A stretch of DNA of 64,000 bases from contig NZ_CP049887.1 of assembly GCF_011304195.1 (NCBI RefSeq), positions 620,001 through 684,000 on the forward strand. The letters are read 5' to 3'. The translations under genes and the position numbers were made by a program. The stretch's first letter is position 1, and each line of letters starts with the position of its first letter. The notes below the pieces were generated by a model. The model had not been told where the DNA came from. It saw only the letters and a list, made by a program, of their open reading frames with translations, and did not search any database. This DNA comes from Vagococcus hydrophili (GTDB lineage: Bacteria > Bacillota > Bacilli > Lactobacillales > Vagococcaceae). Below, piece by piece: positions 1 to 8,346 of this stretch.

Positions 1-375
1 TACTTCTTTAGCATCTCCTTCGAGTAAGGTCACTCGTTCAGATAATCCAAATTTTTCAAAATTCGCTTTAGCCTTTCTAATCATGACATCAAAGCGATCG
101 ATTGTTGTAACATGCCCGTCTTCACCTATTGCCTCAGCCATTAAGCTTCCAGAAAAACCAATAGCTGTTCCAATCTCTAAAACATTTTTAGCTTTCATTT
201 GTTTTAAAAAGAATCTTAAAAAGGTTGCCGTCTCATTAGGAATTATAGGAACATTGTCTTCGTAAGCTTGCTGCTGCAACTCACCTAACTCACCTTCCAT
301 CTGTCTTTGTCTATTTCTCACTAAATCTAAAATTTCATCCTTTAAAACAGGACGATGCATCATTTCATTTCTCAT
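1..375 (-). CDS. O-methyltransferase (class I SAM-dependent), C-terminus outside window
   Basis: The gene runs off the left edge, so only the N-terminal 125 or so residues are visible. They contain a helical N-terminus followed by KNVLEIGTAIGFSG, the SAM-binding motif I of the caffeoyl-CoA/catechol O-methyltransferase family (PF01596), and an acidic motif around TTIDRFDVM. The family methylates small hydroxylated substrates; the substrate here is unknown. I chose the ATG at 375 because GAAGGG lies about 7 nt upstream. An in-frame ATG at 396 has its Shine-Dalgarno directly abutting the codon and is less likely. A good promoter sits just upstream. Confidence 0.85.
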   Translation of the reverse strand, partial: MRNEMMHRPVLKDEILDLVRNRQRQMEGELGELQQQAYEDNVPIIPNETATFLRFFLKQMKAKNVLEIGTAIGFSGSLMAEAIGEDGHVTTIDRFDVMIRKAKANFEKFGLSERVTLLEGDAKEV

Positions 376-405
376 TAAGGTACCCTTCTTTCTCATTCCT
401 TGTTG

Positions 406-434
406 ATTATACAAATTTTTTTATCCAAAAACAA
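406..434 (-). promoter_or_regulatory. Promoter of the O-methyltransferase gene
   Basis: On the minus strand TTGTTT (434-429), a 17-bp spacer and TATAAT (411-406) form a sigma-A type promoter about 30 nt before the start codon at 375. Confidence 0.6.
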
Positions 435-466
435 TTATTTATATTAAGTATTATAATCGGTATAGG

Positions 467-495
467 TTGACTACTTGTTATTTTTATCATATCAT
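467..495 (+). promoter_or_regulatory. Promoter of fbp
   Basis: TTGACT (467-472), a 17-bp spacer and TATCAT (490-495) form a near-consensus promoter. Transcription would start near 502. This rules out the TTG at 467 and the ATG at 494 as translation starts and supports a start at 527 or 530. Confidence 0.65.
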
Positions 496-526
496 GGCTT
501 TAAAAAGACAAGAGGTATATATCGAT

Positions 527-2446
527 ATGATGACTAAAGATAGATATTATGATTTACTTGGTTCAAAATTTAATTCTTCAGAAGAAATTGTAAGCGAAAT
601 CATCAACTTAAAAGCTATCCTCAACTTACCAAAAGGAACTGAACATTTTGTCAGTGATATTCACGGAGAATACAATGCTTTTCAACATATTTTAAGAAAC
701 GGCTCAGGAAATATCAAAGAAAAAATCAAAGAACTGTTTCATCACATCTTAACACCTCAAGAACAGCAAGAGTTAGCAACCCTTATTTATTATCCCGAAA
801 AACGACTAAAAATCACAAATGGTTTAAGAAACGATGAATGGTATAGACACAAAATCGATCAATTGATTCAATTGGTTCGTTTTTCTTCCTCTAAATACAC
901 TCGTTCTAAACTAAGAAAATCATTTCCAAAACGATATGCCTATATTATAGAAGAACTTTTATTTCAAACAAGTAACCAAACAGATAAGAAAAATTATTAC
1001 ACTCAAATTATCGAGACAGTCATTCAATTAAATCAAGCCGACACCTTAATTATCGATCTTTGTTACACTATTCAGCGTTTGGTTGTGGATCATTTACATG
1101 TTGTTGGAGATATTTATGACAGAGGACCTGAACCTGATAAAATTATTGAACGCCTCATGACACATCACTCGATGGATATCCAGTGGGGAAATCACGATAT
1201 CATTTGGATGGGAGCTGCTTCCGGTTCACCAATCTGCATGATGAATACGATTAGAATTTCAGCAAGATACAACAATTTATCAATTATCGAAGACACGTAT
1301 GGTATTAATCTCAGACCTTTACTAACCTATGCTGAAAAATACTATCATGATAACCCTGCTTTTAGACCAAAAATTGAACCTGATCATACAGAAAGCAAGG
1401 AGGAACTATTAGAAACAACGAAAATTCATCAAGCAGCTGCCATTTTACAATTTAAATTGGAAGAACAATTAGTTAAAAGGAGACCTGAGTTTAATATGGA
1501 GCATCGGCTTCTCCTTAGCAAAATCGAACATGACACATCAACGATTACTATTAAAGGACATACTTATCCTTTACACGATACCTGTTTTGAGACAGTTTCA
1601 AAAGAAGATCCTTCTAAGTTGTCACTCGAAGAGGAAGAAGTCATTCAACGATTACTTCAAAATTTCATTCAATCAGAAAAATTAAAACGTCACGTTAATT
1701 TTCTTTTTAAAAAAGGAAACATGTATTTAGTCTATAACGAAAATTTACTAATTCACGGTTGTGTTCCTTTAAACGAAGATGGAAGTTTTCAATCGATTGT
1801 CTTTGAAGGTAAAGAATACAGCGGTAAAAAATTAATGGATTACTTCGAAGTTTGCCTAAAACAATCTTATAAAAATCCTGAAATGCATGACGATTATAAA
1901 ACTGACATTATCTGGTATCTTTGGTCTGGTGAAAACTCTTCTCTTTTTGGAAAAAAAGAAATGACGACCTTCGAAAGATATTTTATTAAAGACAAGAAAA
2001 CTCATACTGAAGAAAAAAATGCTTACTATCACCTCAGAGAAGAAGAAGCAACGATTCAAAACATTCTTAAAGAGTTTGGATTAAACAGTCCTGATAGCCA
2101 TTTAATCAACGGACACACACCTGTTAAAGAAGTTAAAGGAGAGAACCCGATTAAAGCAAACGGTAAAATGATTGTGATTGATGGCGGGTTTTCAAAACCT
2201 TATCAAAAAACAACCGGACTTGCTGGCTACACTCTTCTTTATAATTCTTACGGGATGCAACTAGTTGCCCACAAACCTTTCTCTTCTGTGGATAAAGTGA
2301 TTACTGATCATGAGGATATCCTTTCTATGAAACGGGTGGTGGATCGTCCCTTAGAGCGAAAATGTGTTTTTAATACCACCATCGGAAAAACTCTTTTAGA
2401 AGAAATCAATGAATTATACGAACTTTTAGAGTACAACGCACACTAA
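527..2446 (+). CDS. fbp: Fructose-1,6-bisphosphatase, class III (Firmicutes type)
   Basis: The predicted enzyme removes the 1-phosphate of fructose-1,6-bisphosphate in gluconeogenesis. The protein is about 639 residues, the usual size for the Firmicutes-specific class III enzyme. Metallophosphatase motifs are visible: [12 protein letters not shown] near residue 42, [12 protein letters not shown] near 193 and [11 protein letters not shown] near 219. The start is set at 527 because AGAGG lies 11 nt upstream and a promoter covers the upstream alternatives; ATG at 530 is equally possible. It is monocistronic, followed by a tandem repeat array and then a convergent gene. Confidence 0.95.
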   Translation: MMTKDRYYDLLGSKFNSSEEIVSEIINLKAILNLPKGTEHFVSDIHGEYNAFQHILRNGSGNIKEKIKELFHHILTPQEQQELATLIYYPEKRLKITNGLRNDEWYRHKIDQLIQLVRFSSSKYTRSKLRKSFPKRYAYIIEELLFQTSNQTDKKNYYTQIIETVIQLNQADTLIIDLCYTIQRLVVDHLHVVGDIYDRGPEPDKIIERLMTHHSMDIQWGNHDIIWMGAASGSPICMMNTIRISARYNNLSIIEDTYGINLRPLLTYAEKYYHDNPAFRPKIEPDHTESKEELLETTKIHQAAAILQFKLEEQLVKRRPEFNMEHRLLLSKIEHDTSTITIKGHTYPLHDTCFETVSKEDPSKLSLEEEEVIQRLLQNFIQSEKLKRHVNFLFKKGNMYLVYNENLLIHGCVPLNEDGSFQSIVFEGKEYSGKKLMDYFEVCLKQSYKNPEMHDDYKTDIIWYLWSGENSSLFGKKEMTTFERYFIKDKKTHTEEKNAYYHLREEEATIQNILKEFGLNSPDSHLINGHTPVKEVKGENPIKANGKMIVIDGGFSKPYQKTTGLAGYTLLYNSYGMQLVAHKPFSSVDKVITDHEDILSMKRVVDRPLERKCVFNTTIGKTLLEEINELYELLEYNAH

Positions 2447-2470
2447 ATAAGACAGAGATTGCTTTTTTTA

Positions 2471-2847
2471 ATCACTTGAGTAGTCCGGATTCAATCGGCA
2501 GTTCCTTCAACAACTTCAAAAACCAGCATCAATTCAAAAAACACGAATTGTTGCTGGTTTTCTCCAGTTGCTCAGAGCTAAACGCCATTTTCATCACTTG
2601 AATAGTCCGGATTCAATCGGCAGTTCCTTCAACAACTTCAAAAACCAGCATCAATTCAAAAAACACGAATTGTTGCTGGTTTTCTCCAGTTGCTCAGAGC
2701 TAAACGCCATTTTCATCACTTGAATAGTCCGGATTCAATTGGCAGTTCCTTCAATAACTTCAAAAACCAGCATCAATTCAAAAATCACGAATTGTTGCTG
2801 GTTTTCTCCAGTTGTTCAGAGCTAAACGCCGTTTTCATCACTTGAGT
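2471..2847. repeat. Three tandem copies of a 122-bp palindromic intergenic repeat
   Basis: The motif AGTCCGGATTCAAT begins at 2482, 2604 and 2726, an exact 122-bp period, and the copies are nearly identical. Each carries a left arm (GGCAGTTCCTTCAACAACTTC), a strong inner hairpin with a 17-bp stem (AAAACCAGCATCAATTC) and 9-nt loop, and a right arm (CTCCAGTTGCTCAGAGC). The arms can pair around the inner hairpin. Related elements occur at 20283, 36343 and 43284. The array lies between convergent genes, and its end overlaps the last codons of the gene at 2822. It may also act as a transcription terminator. Confidence 0.9.
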
Positions 2848-3397
2848 TTAAATGTGATTCAATCTTTTTACTTGGTACAACCCAAATTAAAAGCATTAAG
2901 ACATCGATTAAAATAATTAAAAACGGAGCAATAATAATCCCTAAAAAGATTGCTAAGACACTGATTACAATGGTAATGACTGTTTTTTTAATATAAACCT
3001 CTTTGTCGTTACACTCTTTCAACGTATAAAGGACACATAGGAACGCAATATCAGCTAATACCATCACAACTCCGTAAAACAAAGATGGGTATAAACTAAA
3101 AGGATGTTGACTAATCCAATCTGTGGCAAAAGGAAACAGCGTCAGACTAAACAAGAAGAAACTATTCGCCCATAACACTTTACCATCGATTTTATTTACC
3201 AATTGAAATAAGTGGTGATGATTGTTCCAATAAATAGCCACTACACCAAAACTAATCAAATAAATCAATAAACTATTACTCACTTCTAGTAATTCTCTCA
3301 AAGAATCTCCCTTAGGTGGTGTAATACTCAAAACAAGAATAGTAATGACAATTGCCATCACACCATCTGAAAAAGCTTCTAAACGCCCCTTAGACAT
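2822..3397 (-). CDS. TMEM175/DUF1211 family membrane protein
   Basis: The protein is 191 residues, the usual length for the bacterial family (PF06736). It starts with GRLEAFSDGVMAIVITIL, which contains the RxxxFSD(G)V signature that lines the pore in TMEM175-type potassium-permeable channels. About six hydrophobic segments follow. Function in bacteria is poorly established, so channel activity is inferred from family. It lies 18 bp downstream of pncB and is probably co-transcribed. GGAGGTG precedes the ATG. The last six codons and the stop (SDENGV) fall inside the right end of the adjacent tandem repeat, so the C-terminus seems to have been supplied by the repeat. Confidence 0.85.
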   Translation of the reverse strand: MSKGRLEAFSDGVMAIVITILVLSITPPKGDSLRELLEVSNSLLIYLISFGVVAIYWNNHHHLFQLVNKIDGKVLWANSFFLFSLTLFPFATDWISQHPFSLYPSLFYGVVMVLADIAFLCVLYTLKECNDKEVYIKKTVITIVISVLAIFLGIIIAPFLIILIDVLMLLIWVVPSKKIESHLNSSDENGV

Positions 3398-3415
3398 CTG
3401 ACACCTCCACTGATT

Positions 3416-4858
3416 CTATTTAACCGAATCCCTAATTTGCTTAATCGTGTTCATCTTATGTTGCCAACACTCTTTAGATAAATCAACAGGATATTTTTGT
3501 GGATTTAAATTACGTTTATATTCTTCCCAAAGAGAGTTTAAATTTTCTTCAGAGAATTCTTTAATCTCTTCCAAACTTGGTAAATCATACACTCGATTGC
3601 CGTCTATATAAATATCTTTTAAAATTGAGCGTGCTTCAAAATCAGTTACTGTTTTGTTAATAAACGTATGAACTGGATGGAACATATAAATTTCATCATT
3701 CTGACGAGGGTCTTCATTCCATAATGTAATATAATCCCCTTCAGATTTTCCATCTTTTCCTGTAATTCGCCACACTTGTTTTTTACCTGGTGTAGATACT
3801 TTTTCAGCGTTGCTTGATAATTTCAACGTATCAATCATTTCACCTTGGTTATTTTCAATCGAAACTAACTTATACACAGCCCCAAGAGCGGGTTGATCAT
3901 AGGCGGTAATTAATTTCGTTCCAATACCCCAAACATCGATTTTAGCTTTTTGCATTTTTAAATTTAAAATCGTGGATTCATCTAAATCATTAGATGCGTA
4001 GATTTTAGCGTCATAAAAGCCAGCTTCATCAAGCTGTTTACGGACTTTTTTAGAAATATATGCCATATCTCCACTATCAATTCTGACACCTAAGAAATTG
4101 ATTTTATCACCCATTTCTTTTGCCACACGAATCGCATTGGGTACACCTGATTTTAGCGTATCAAAGGTATCCACTAAAAAGACACAATCTTTATGGGTTT
4201 GAGCATACGCCTTAAAGCCTTCATAATCGTCTAAATAAGACTGAATTAAACTATGGGCATGAGTTCCAGAAACTGGAATGCCAAAAATTTTACCTGCGCG
4301 AACATTACTAGTCGAATCAAAGCCACCAATATAAGCCGCACGAGTTCCCCAAATAGCCGCGTCCATTTCTTGAGCACGTCTTGTTCCAAACTCCATCACC
4401 AAATCATCTTCACACACCGCGCGAATTCTAGCCGCTTTTGTCGCGATTAACGTTTGGTAGTTAATAATATTTAAAATCGCTGTTTCAATCAACTGACATT
4501 GAGCCAAAGGTCCTTCTACTTGAAAAATCGGTTCGTCGTTAAAAACCATTTCGCCTTCTACAGCTGATCTAACAGTACATGTAAATTTAAAGTCTTTTAA
4601 ATAAGTTAAAAATTCTTCAGGATAATCTGTCACTTCTCTCAGATAAGCAATATCACTCTCTGAAAAAGATAGATTATCTAAATAACTAATTAATCTCTCT
4701 AACCCAGCAAAAACAGCATAACCATGCTTGAAAGGCATTTGTCTAAAATAACACTCGAATACTGAATGTAAATCTGCTCGATCTAACTCCCAATACGTTT
4801 TCATCATATTTAATTGATACAAATCCGTATGAAGCGCCAAGCTATCATCTTTATACAT
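3416..4858 (-). CDS. pncB: Nicotinate phosphoribosyltransferase
   Basis: Converts nicotinate and PRPP to nicotinate mononucleotide in NAD salvage (Preiss-Handler route). The 480-residue length matches the long Gram-positive form. The N-terminal LHTDLYQLNM and the central FGTRRAQEMDAAIWGTRAA and GTHAHSLIQSY stretches are typical of the family, the last including the region around the autophosphorylated histidine. A GGDFDST-like segment (IGGFDSTSN) lies between them. ATG at 4858 has TTGGAG upstream. It is the first gene of a likely pncB-TMEM175 operon, and NAD kinase is encoded elsewhere in the window at 47652. Confidence 0.95.
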   Translation of the reverse strand: MYKDDSLALHTDLYQLNMMKTYWELDRADLHSVFECYFRQMPFKHGYAVFAGLERLISYLDNLSFSESDIAYLREVTDYPEEFLTYLKDFKFTCTVRSAVEGEMVFNDEPIFQVEGPLAQCQLIETAILNIINYQTLIATKAARIRAVCEDDLVMEFGTRRAQEMDAAIWGTRAAYIGGFDSTSNVRAGKIFGIPVSGTHAHSLIQSYLDDYEGFKAYAQTHKDCVFLVDTFDTLKSGVPNAIRVAKEMGDKINFLGVRIDSGDMAYISKKVRKQLDEAGFYDAKIYASNDLDESTILNLKMQKAKIDVWGIGTKLITAYDQPALGAVYKLVSIENNQGEMIDTLKLSSNAEKVSTPGKKQVWRITGKDGKSEGDYITLWNEDPRQNDEIYMFHPVHTFINKTVTDFEARSILKDIYIDGNRVYDLPSLEEIKEFSEENLNSLWEEYKRNLNPQKYPVDLSKECWQHKMNTIKQIRDSVK

Positions 4859-4901
4859 TTTATAGTCTCCAATTCTTTGCTACTTGTATTTTCATACATA
4901 T

Positions 4902-4930
4902 ATTCTACGTGTTCCTTGAAACTTTCTCAA
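4902..4930 (-). promoter_or_regulatory. Promoter of pncB
   Basis: On the minus strand TTGAGA (4930-4925), a 17-bp spacer and TAGAAT (4907-4902) lie about 45 nt before the pncB start. Confidence 0.5.
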
Positions 4931-4987
4931 CCTTTTTATCTTTTCCTTTCATGATATACTGAATATGATCTTAAAGGAGAAATAATT

Positions 4988-5785
4988 ATGACCTTATTTT
5001 ATTTAATTCTTGGACTATTAGGCAGTTCTTTTATCGCTTTTTTCGGCTTTTATTTTAAAGCAATCTCAAAATCAGGAATATTGGCAACTATTTTTATTGG
5101 GACAACCATTGCTGTTTGTGGAAACTTTTCCACATGGCCTGTGATTATCTTTTTATTTGGTTCTTCTTTTTGTATCAGTTGGGTTAAAAAACTGCTTTTC
5201 CACAGAGCTATTCAAAAAGAAAAAGAACTCCATCAAAAAAATGAAGCTAGAGATGCTCTCCAAATTTTTAGTAACACACTTCCTGCCACCTTATGTTTGA
5301 TTGCCTTTTATACAACAAATAATGTTGCTTTTTTAGTAGGTTATCTCGCTTCTTTAAGTGGCGCCACAGCTGATACTTGGAGTTCTGAGATTGGTATTTT
5401 ATCCACAGGGAAAACTTGGGATATTTTAACTTTCAAGAAAATTGATCAAGGGTTATCCGGTGGGATCAGTTGGTTAGGAACAATTTCTGGCTGTTTTGGC
5501 AGTTTGTTTTCCACAGCATGTTTCTTTTTCTTTAATCTCTTTACTAAAATCCCCTTAACTTATACACATTTTTTACTTATTTTTGGAATTGGTATTTTAG
5601 CATCTGCTATTGATAGCCTTTTAGGTAGTTTATTTCAAGCTAAATACAAAACTATCCACAATCAACTCACAGAAAAAGAAGAAAATACTCAATTAGTCAA
5701 AGGCATTACGTGGATAACTAATGATGTTGTTAACTTATCCACAAATCTAATTAGCGCATTTCTAGCTATTTTTTTAGCAAAATAA
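4988..5785 (+). CDS. DUF92 family integral membrane protein
   Basis: The 265-residue protein has about six hydrophobic segments and the DUF92 (TIGR00297) signature: a glycine-rich N-terminal helix pair, then SLSGATADTWSSEIGIL near residue 125 and GGISWLGTISG near 160. Plant relatives include a phytyl-phosphate kinase, so a prenyl-phosphate role is conceivable, but nothing here proves it. AAGGAG lies 8 nt before the ATG. The coding strand carries an unusual cluster of DnaA-box-like 9-mers, described in the findings. It ends in a terminator shared with the convergent rplL. Confidence 0.8.
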   Translation: MTLFYLILGLLGSSFIAFFGFYFKAISKSGILATIFIGTTIAVCGNFSTWPVIIFLFGSSFCISWVKKLLFHRAIQKEKELHQKNEARDALQIFSNTLPATLCLIAFYTTNNVAFLVGYLASLSGATADTWSSEIGILSTGKTWDILTFKKIDQGLSGGISWLGTISGCFGSLFSTACFFFFNLFTKIPLTYTHFLLIFGIGILASAIDSLLGSLFQAKYKTIHNQLTEKEENTQLVKGITWITNDVVNLSTNLISAFLAIFLAK

Positions 5786-5788
5786 CAC

Positions 5789-5820
5789 AAAAAAGGAAGA
5801 TCCGAGGATCTTCCTTTTTT
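5789..5820. terminator. Bidirectional terminator between the DUF92 gene and rplL
   Basis: GGAAGATC-cgag-GATCTTCC is flanked by A6 on the left and T7 on the right, so it can end transcription from both convergent genes. Confidence 0.9.
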
Positions 5821-5838
5821 TATAGTCAACTATAAAAA

Positions 5839-6207
5839 TTATTTTACAGTTACTGAAGCGCCAACTTCTTCTAAAGAAGCTTTTAATGCTTCAGCTTCTT
5901 CTTTAGAAACGCCTTCTTTAAGTGCAGATGGAGCGCCATCTACTAAAGCTTTAGCTTCTTTAAGACCTAAGCCAGTTGCTTCACGAACTGCTTTGATAAC
6001 TTTAACTTTTGAATCTCCAGCGCCAGTTAATTCAACAGTGAATTCAGTTTGTTCTGCAGCAGCAGATGCTTCACCAGCACCAGCAGCAGCTACAGGAGCA
6101 GCAGCAGATACGCCAAATTCTTCTTCGATAGCTTTTACTAAGTCATTTAATTCTAAAATAGTTGATACTTTTAAATCAGCAATAATTCCTTCAATGTTTA
6201 ATGCCAT
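5839..6207 (-). CDS. rplL: 50S ribosomal protein L7/L12
   Basis: Stalk protein of the large ribosomal subunit that recruits translation GTPases. The 122-residue product has the N-terminal dimerisation helix ([13 protein letters not shown]), an Ala/Gly/Pro-rich hinge near residues 38-53 ([15 protein letters not shown]) and the C-terminal domain with [23 protein letters not shown] chose the ATG at 6207 because GGAGG lies 8 nt upstream; the upstream in-frame ATG at 6222 would add five atypical residues. It is the second gene of the rplJ-rplL operon. Confidence 0.98.
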   Translation of the reverse strand: MALNIEGIIADLKVSTILELNDLVKAIEEEFGVSAAAPVAAAGAGEASAAAEQTEFTVELTGAGDSKVKVIKAVREATGLGLKEAKALVDGAPSALKEGVSKEEAEALKASLEEVGASVTVK

Positions 6208-6274
6208 TATGGGTTCCTCCATTATAATCTTTACGATTAATTTATATTTTTTTGTTTGAGACTAAGCGGCTAAA

Positions 6275-6778
6275 TTAAGCAACTTCTTCTTCTTTTGAAT
6301 CTGATACAGCTTTAACTGCGTAAGCCACGTTTCTGACAGGAGCTTGTAATACAGAAAGTAACATAGAAAGTAAACCTTCACGGCTTGGTAATTTAGCAAG
6401 AGCAACGATTTCTTCAACAGAAGATACGTTTCCTTCGATAATACCACCTTTGATTTCTAATGCTTTAGCTTCCTTAGCAAAATCATTCATGATTTTAGCA
6501 GGTGCAACCACGTCTTCGTTACTGAAAGCTACAGCAGTAGGTCCTACGAATACATCGCCTAAACCTTCTAATCCAGCTTGTTCAGCAGCACGGCGTAAGA
6601 TACCATTTTTGATAACTTTCATCTCAATGTTTGCATCACGTAATTGTTTACGTAAATTAGTTACTTCTTCTACTGTTAATCCACGGTAGTCTACAACTAC
6701 TACAGACGCAGCTTCTTTGAATTTTGCAGTAACAACTTCAACTTCTTGAGCTTTTTTTGCGATTGATGCTTCACTCAT
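6275..6778 (-). CDS. rplJ: 50S ribosomal protein L10
   Basis: Base of the ribosomal stalk; it binds 23S rRNA and L7/L12 dimers. The 167-residue product begins [16 protein letters not shown] and contains [20 protein letters not shown], typical of L10. GGAGGTG precedes the ATG at 6778. It is followed by rplL 67 nt downstream. Expression is probably controlled by L10 or the L10-L12 complex binding the structured leader immediately upstream (6790-6938). Confidence 0.98.
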   Translation of the reverse strand: MSEASIAKKAQEVEVVTAKFKEAASVVVVDYRGLTVEEVTNLRKQLRDANIEMKVIKNGILRRAAEQAGLEGLGDVFVGPTAVAFSNEDVVAPAKIMNDFAKEAKALEIKGGIIEGNVSSVEEIVALAKLPSREGLLSMLLSVLQAPVRNVAYAVKAVSDSKEEEVA

Positions 6779-6789
6779 TTTATTTTCAC

Positions 6790-6938
6790 CTCCGTAAATT
6801 TAGATGGTGGAATTTTCTATATAAAAAAACCCCATGCCACCGTTGACATAGAGGGACTATTGATTACTTTCAATATGGTCCTCGGTAGGAAATTAAGACT
6901 TACGTCACCTACTGTCTTCGGTACAGTTAATATTTAAC
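6790..6938 (-). ncRNA. L10 leader (autoregulatory mRNA leader of rplJL)
   Basis: The leader between the internal promoter and rplJ contains the L10-leader hallmark segments ACCGAAGACAGTAGGTG and TTCCTACCGAGG on the minus strand. It ends in an attenuator-like hairpin (6831-6855) followed by T7. This matches the known Bacillota arrangement in which L10(L12)4 represses its own mRNA. The match is from memory of the motif; an Rfam RF00557 search would settle it. Confidence 0.8.
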
Positions 6939-6945
6939 CTAGACA

Positions 6946-6974
6946 ACTATAACACAGATAGTTGTCTAGGACAA
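6946..6974 (-). promoter_or_regulatory. Internal promoter for rplJL, embedded in an inverted repeat
   Basis: Minus-strand TTGTCC (6974-6969), 17-bp spacer and TATAGT (6951-6946) start 8 nt after the rplA stop codon. The same DNA is a perfect 13-bp inverted repeat (CCTAGACAACTAT, 6938-6970) with a 7-nt loop. Confidence 0.6.
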
Positions 6975-6981
6975 GTTTTTT

Positions 6982-7671
6982 CTAGAAAGAAAAATGATCT
7001 ACTTTAACACCAGGGCCAAATGTAGTTGTAACTGTTAAGTTTTTAATGTAAGCACCTTTTGTTGCAGCAGGTTTTGCTTTAAGGATTACATCGTTGATTG
7101 TTTTAAAGTTTTCAATTAATTTAGCGTCATCAAATGATACTTTACCAATTGGAACGTGGATGTTACCTTGTTTGTCAACACGGTAAGTTACTTTACCAGC
7201 TTTAACTTCTTCAACAGCTTTAGTTACGTCCATAGTAACAGTTCCTGTTTTAGGGTTAGGCATTAATCCTTTAGGTCCTAAAACACGTCCTAATTGACCA
7301 ACTTGTGCCATCATGTCTGGAGTTGCAACGACTACGTCAAACCCAAACCAACCGCCTTTGATTTTAGCAACCATGTCAGCATCGCCAACAAAGTCTGCTC
7401 CAGCAGCTTCTGCTTCTTTAGCTTTTTCGCCTTTAGCGAATACTAAAACAGTTTGTGTTTTACCAGTACCGTTTGGTAATACTACAGCACCACGAATTTG
7501 TTGATCCGCTTTTTTAGGATCTACGTTTAAGTTGTAAGCAACTTCTACAGTTGCGTCAAATTTTGCAATATTTGTATCTTTAGCTAAAGCAACAGCTTCT
7601 GCTACAGAATAATTTTTTGTTGTATCTACTTTTTTTAATGCATCTTGCATTTTTTTACTCTTGTTAGCCAT
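6982..7671 (-). CDS. rplA: 50S ribosomal protein L1
   Basis: L1 stalk protein and translational repressor of the rplK-rplA mRNA. The 229-residue product starts [16 protein letters not shown] and carries [18 protein letters not shown] and the C-terminal [21 protein letters not shown] chose ATG 7671 because AAGGAGG lies upstream. The longer open frame to 7755 would translate the leader, which instead looks like an L1-binding site. It follows rplK in the same operon. Confidence 0.98.
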   Translation of the reverse strand: MANKSKKMQDALKKVDTTKNYSVAEAVALAKDTNIAKFDATVEVAYNLNVDPKKADQQIRGAVVLPNGTGKTQTVLVFAKGEKAKEAEAAGADFVGDADMVAKIKGGWFGFDVVVATPDMMAQVGQLGRVLGPKGLMPNPKTGTVTMDVTKAVEEVKAGKVTYRVDKQGNIHVPIGKVSFDDAKLIENFKTINDVILKAKPAATKGAYIKNLTVTTTFGPGVKVDHFSF

Positions 7672-7689
7672 TTTGTTTCCTCCTTGATT

Positions 7690-7716
7690 GTGGTTATAAC
7701 GGTTGAACCTCCCACG
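7690..7716 (-). promoter_or_regulatory. Candidate L1-binding site in the rplK-rplA intergenic mRNA
   Basis: On the minus strand the RNA reads CGTGGGAGGTT-c-AACC followed by a loop and CCAC. This forms two short stems (GTGG/CCAC and GGTT/AACC) with an asymmetric internal loop, the general shape of known L1 mRNA sites. A second copy of the same architecture precedes rplK. Confidence 0.5.
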
Positions 7717-7782
7717 GAATTCATATTTTTCAATACGAACCGACTGAGAAGCCACTTCTAAGTATCAATGAATAGAATAAAA

Positions 7783-8205
7783 TTATTCTACAACGATACC
7801 CATGCTTCGTGCAGTACCTTCTACCATGCGCATTGCTGCTTCAACGTCAGCTGCGTTTAGGTCTTGCATTTTAGATTCAGCGATTTCTTTAACTTGATCT
7901 TTAGTTACAGTTGCAACTTTTTTAGAATTTGGTTCACCAGATCCTTTTTCGATGTTTGCAGCTTTTTTAAGTAATACTGCAGCTGGTGGTGTTTTTGTAA
8001 TGAATGTAAATGAACGATCTTCATATACAGAAATTACTACAGGAATGATTAAACCTGCTTGGTCAGCTGTACGAGCGTTGAATTCTTTAGTGAATCCCAT
8101 GATATTAATACCCGCTTGTCCTAATGCTGGTCCAACTGGTGGTGCTGGAGTTGCTTTCCCTGCTGGGATTTGTAACTTAACTAATTTTTCTACCTTCTTT
8201 GCCAC
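7783..8205 (-). CDS. rplK: 50S ribosomal protein L11 (GTG start)
   Basis: Part of the GTPase-associated centre of the large subunit and needed for RelA sensing. The 140-residue product contains [27 protein letters not shown] at the N-terminus and the C-terminal rRNA-binding domain ending [14 protein letters not shown]. The start is GTG at 8205, eight nt after AAGGAGG; no ATG is available at the expected L11 N-terminus. Upstream open frame to 8286 is leader. It is the first gene of the rplK-rplA transcript. Confidence 0.97.
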   Translation of the reverse strand: MAKKVEKLVKLQIPAGKATPAPPVGPALGQAGINIMGFTKEFNARTADQAGLIIPVVISVYEDRSFTFITKTPPAAVLLKKAANIEKGSGEPNSKKVATVTKDQVKEIAESKMQDLNAADVEAAMRMVEGTARSMGIVVE

Positions 8206-8231
8206 GAGACATACCTCCTTAAGTCCGTGAT

Positions 8232-8266
8232 GTGGTTTAATGGAGATGTAAATTTCTCCTCCCACG
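8232..8266 (-). promoter_or_regulatory. Candidate L1-binding site in the rplK leader
   Basis: The leader reads CGTGGGAGGAGA, a loop, TCTCC, a short spacer, then CCAC. It pairs GTGG/CCAC and GGAGA/TCTCC with an asymmetric internal loop, paralleling the site before rplA. This fits feedback control by L1, as known in other bacteria. Confidence 0.5.
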
Positions 8267-8309
8267 CTTCCATAAAAAAGAAGCACGTGTATAAAACACG
8301 CACTCCAAC

Positions 8310-8338
8310 ATTATACTTAATTAAAAATAATAATTCAA
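8310..8338 (-). promoter_or_regulatory. Promoter of rplK-rplA
   Basis: Minus-strand TTGAAT (8338-8333), 17-bp spacer and a consensus TATAAT (8315-8310). The -35 lies only 9 nt past the stop codon of the upstream sucrase gene. Confidence 0.75.
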
Positions 8339-8346
8339 GTCTTTTT

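Noticed and set aside
467-526. Upstream extension of fbp to TTG 467 or ATG 494
   Set aside because: These codons coincide with the -35 and -10 of a near-consensus promoter, so they would not be in the mRNA.
2471-2847. CRISPR array
   Set aside because: Copies are continuous 122-bp near-identical units with no variable spacers and no cas genes.
7672-7755. N-terminal extension of L1 (28 residues)
   Set aside because: The longer frame has no L1 homology and covers a structured leader; AAGGAGG marks the ATG at 7671.
8206-8286. N-terminal extension of L11
   Set aside because: It would translate the leader; the GTG at 8205 has an ideal Shine-Dalgarno and gives normal L11 length.
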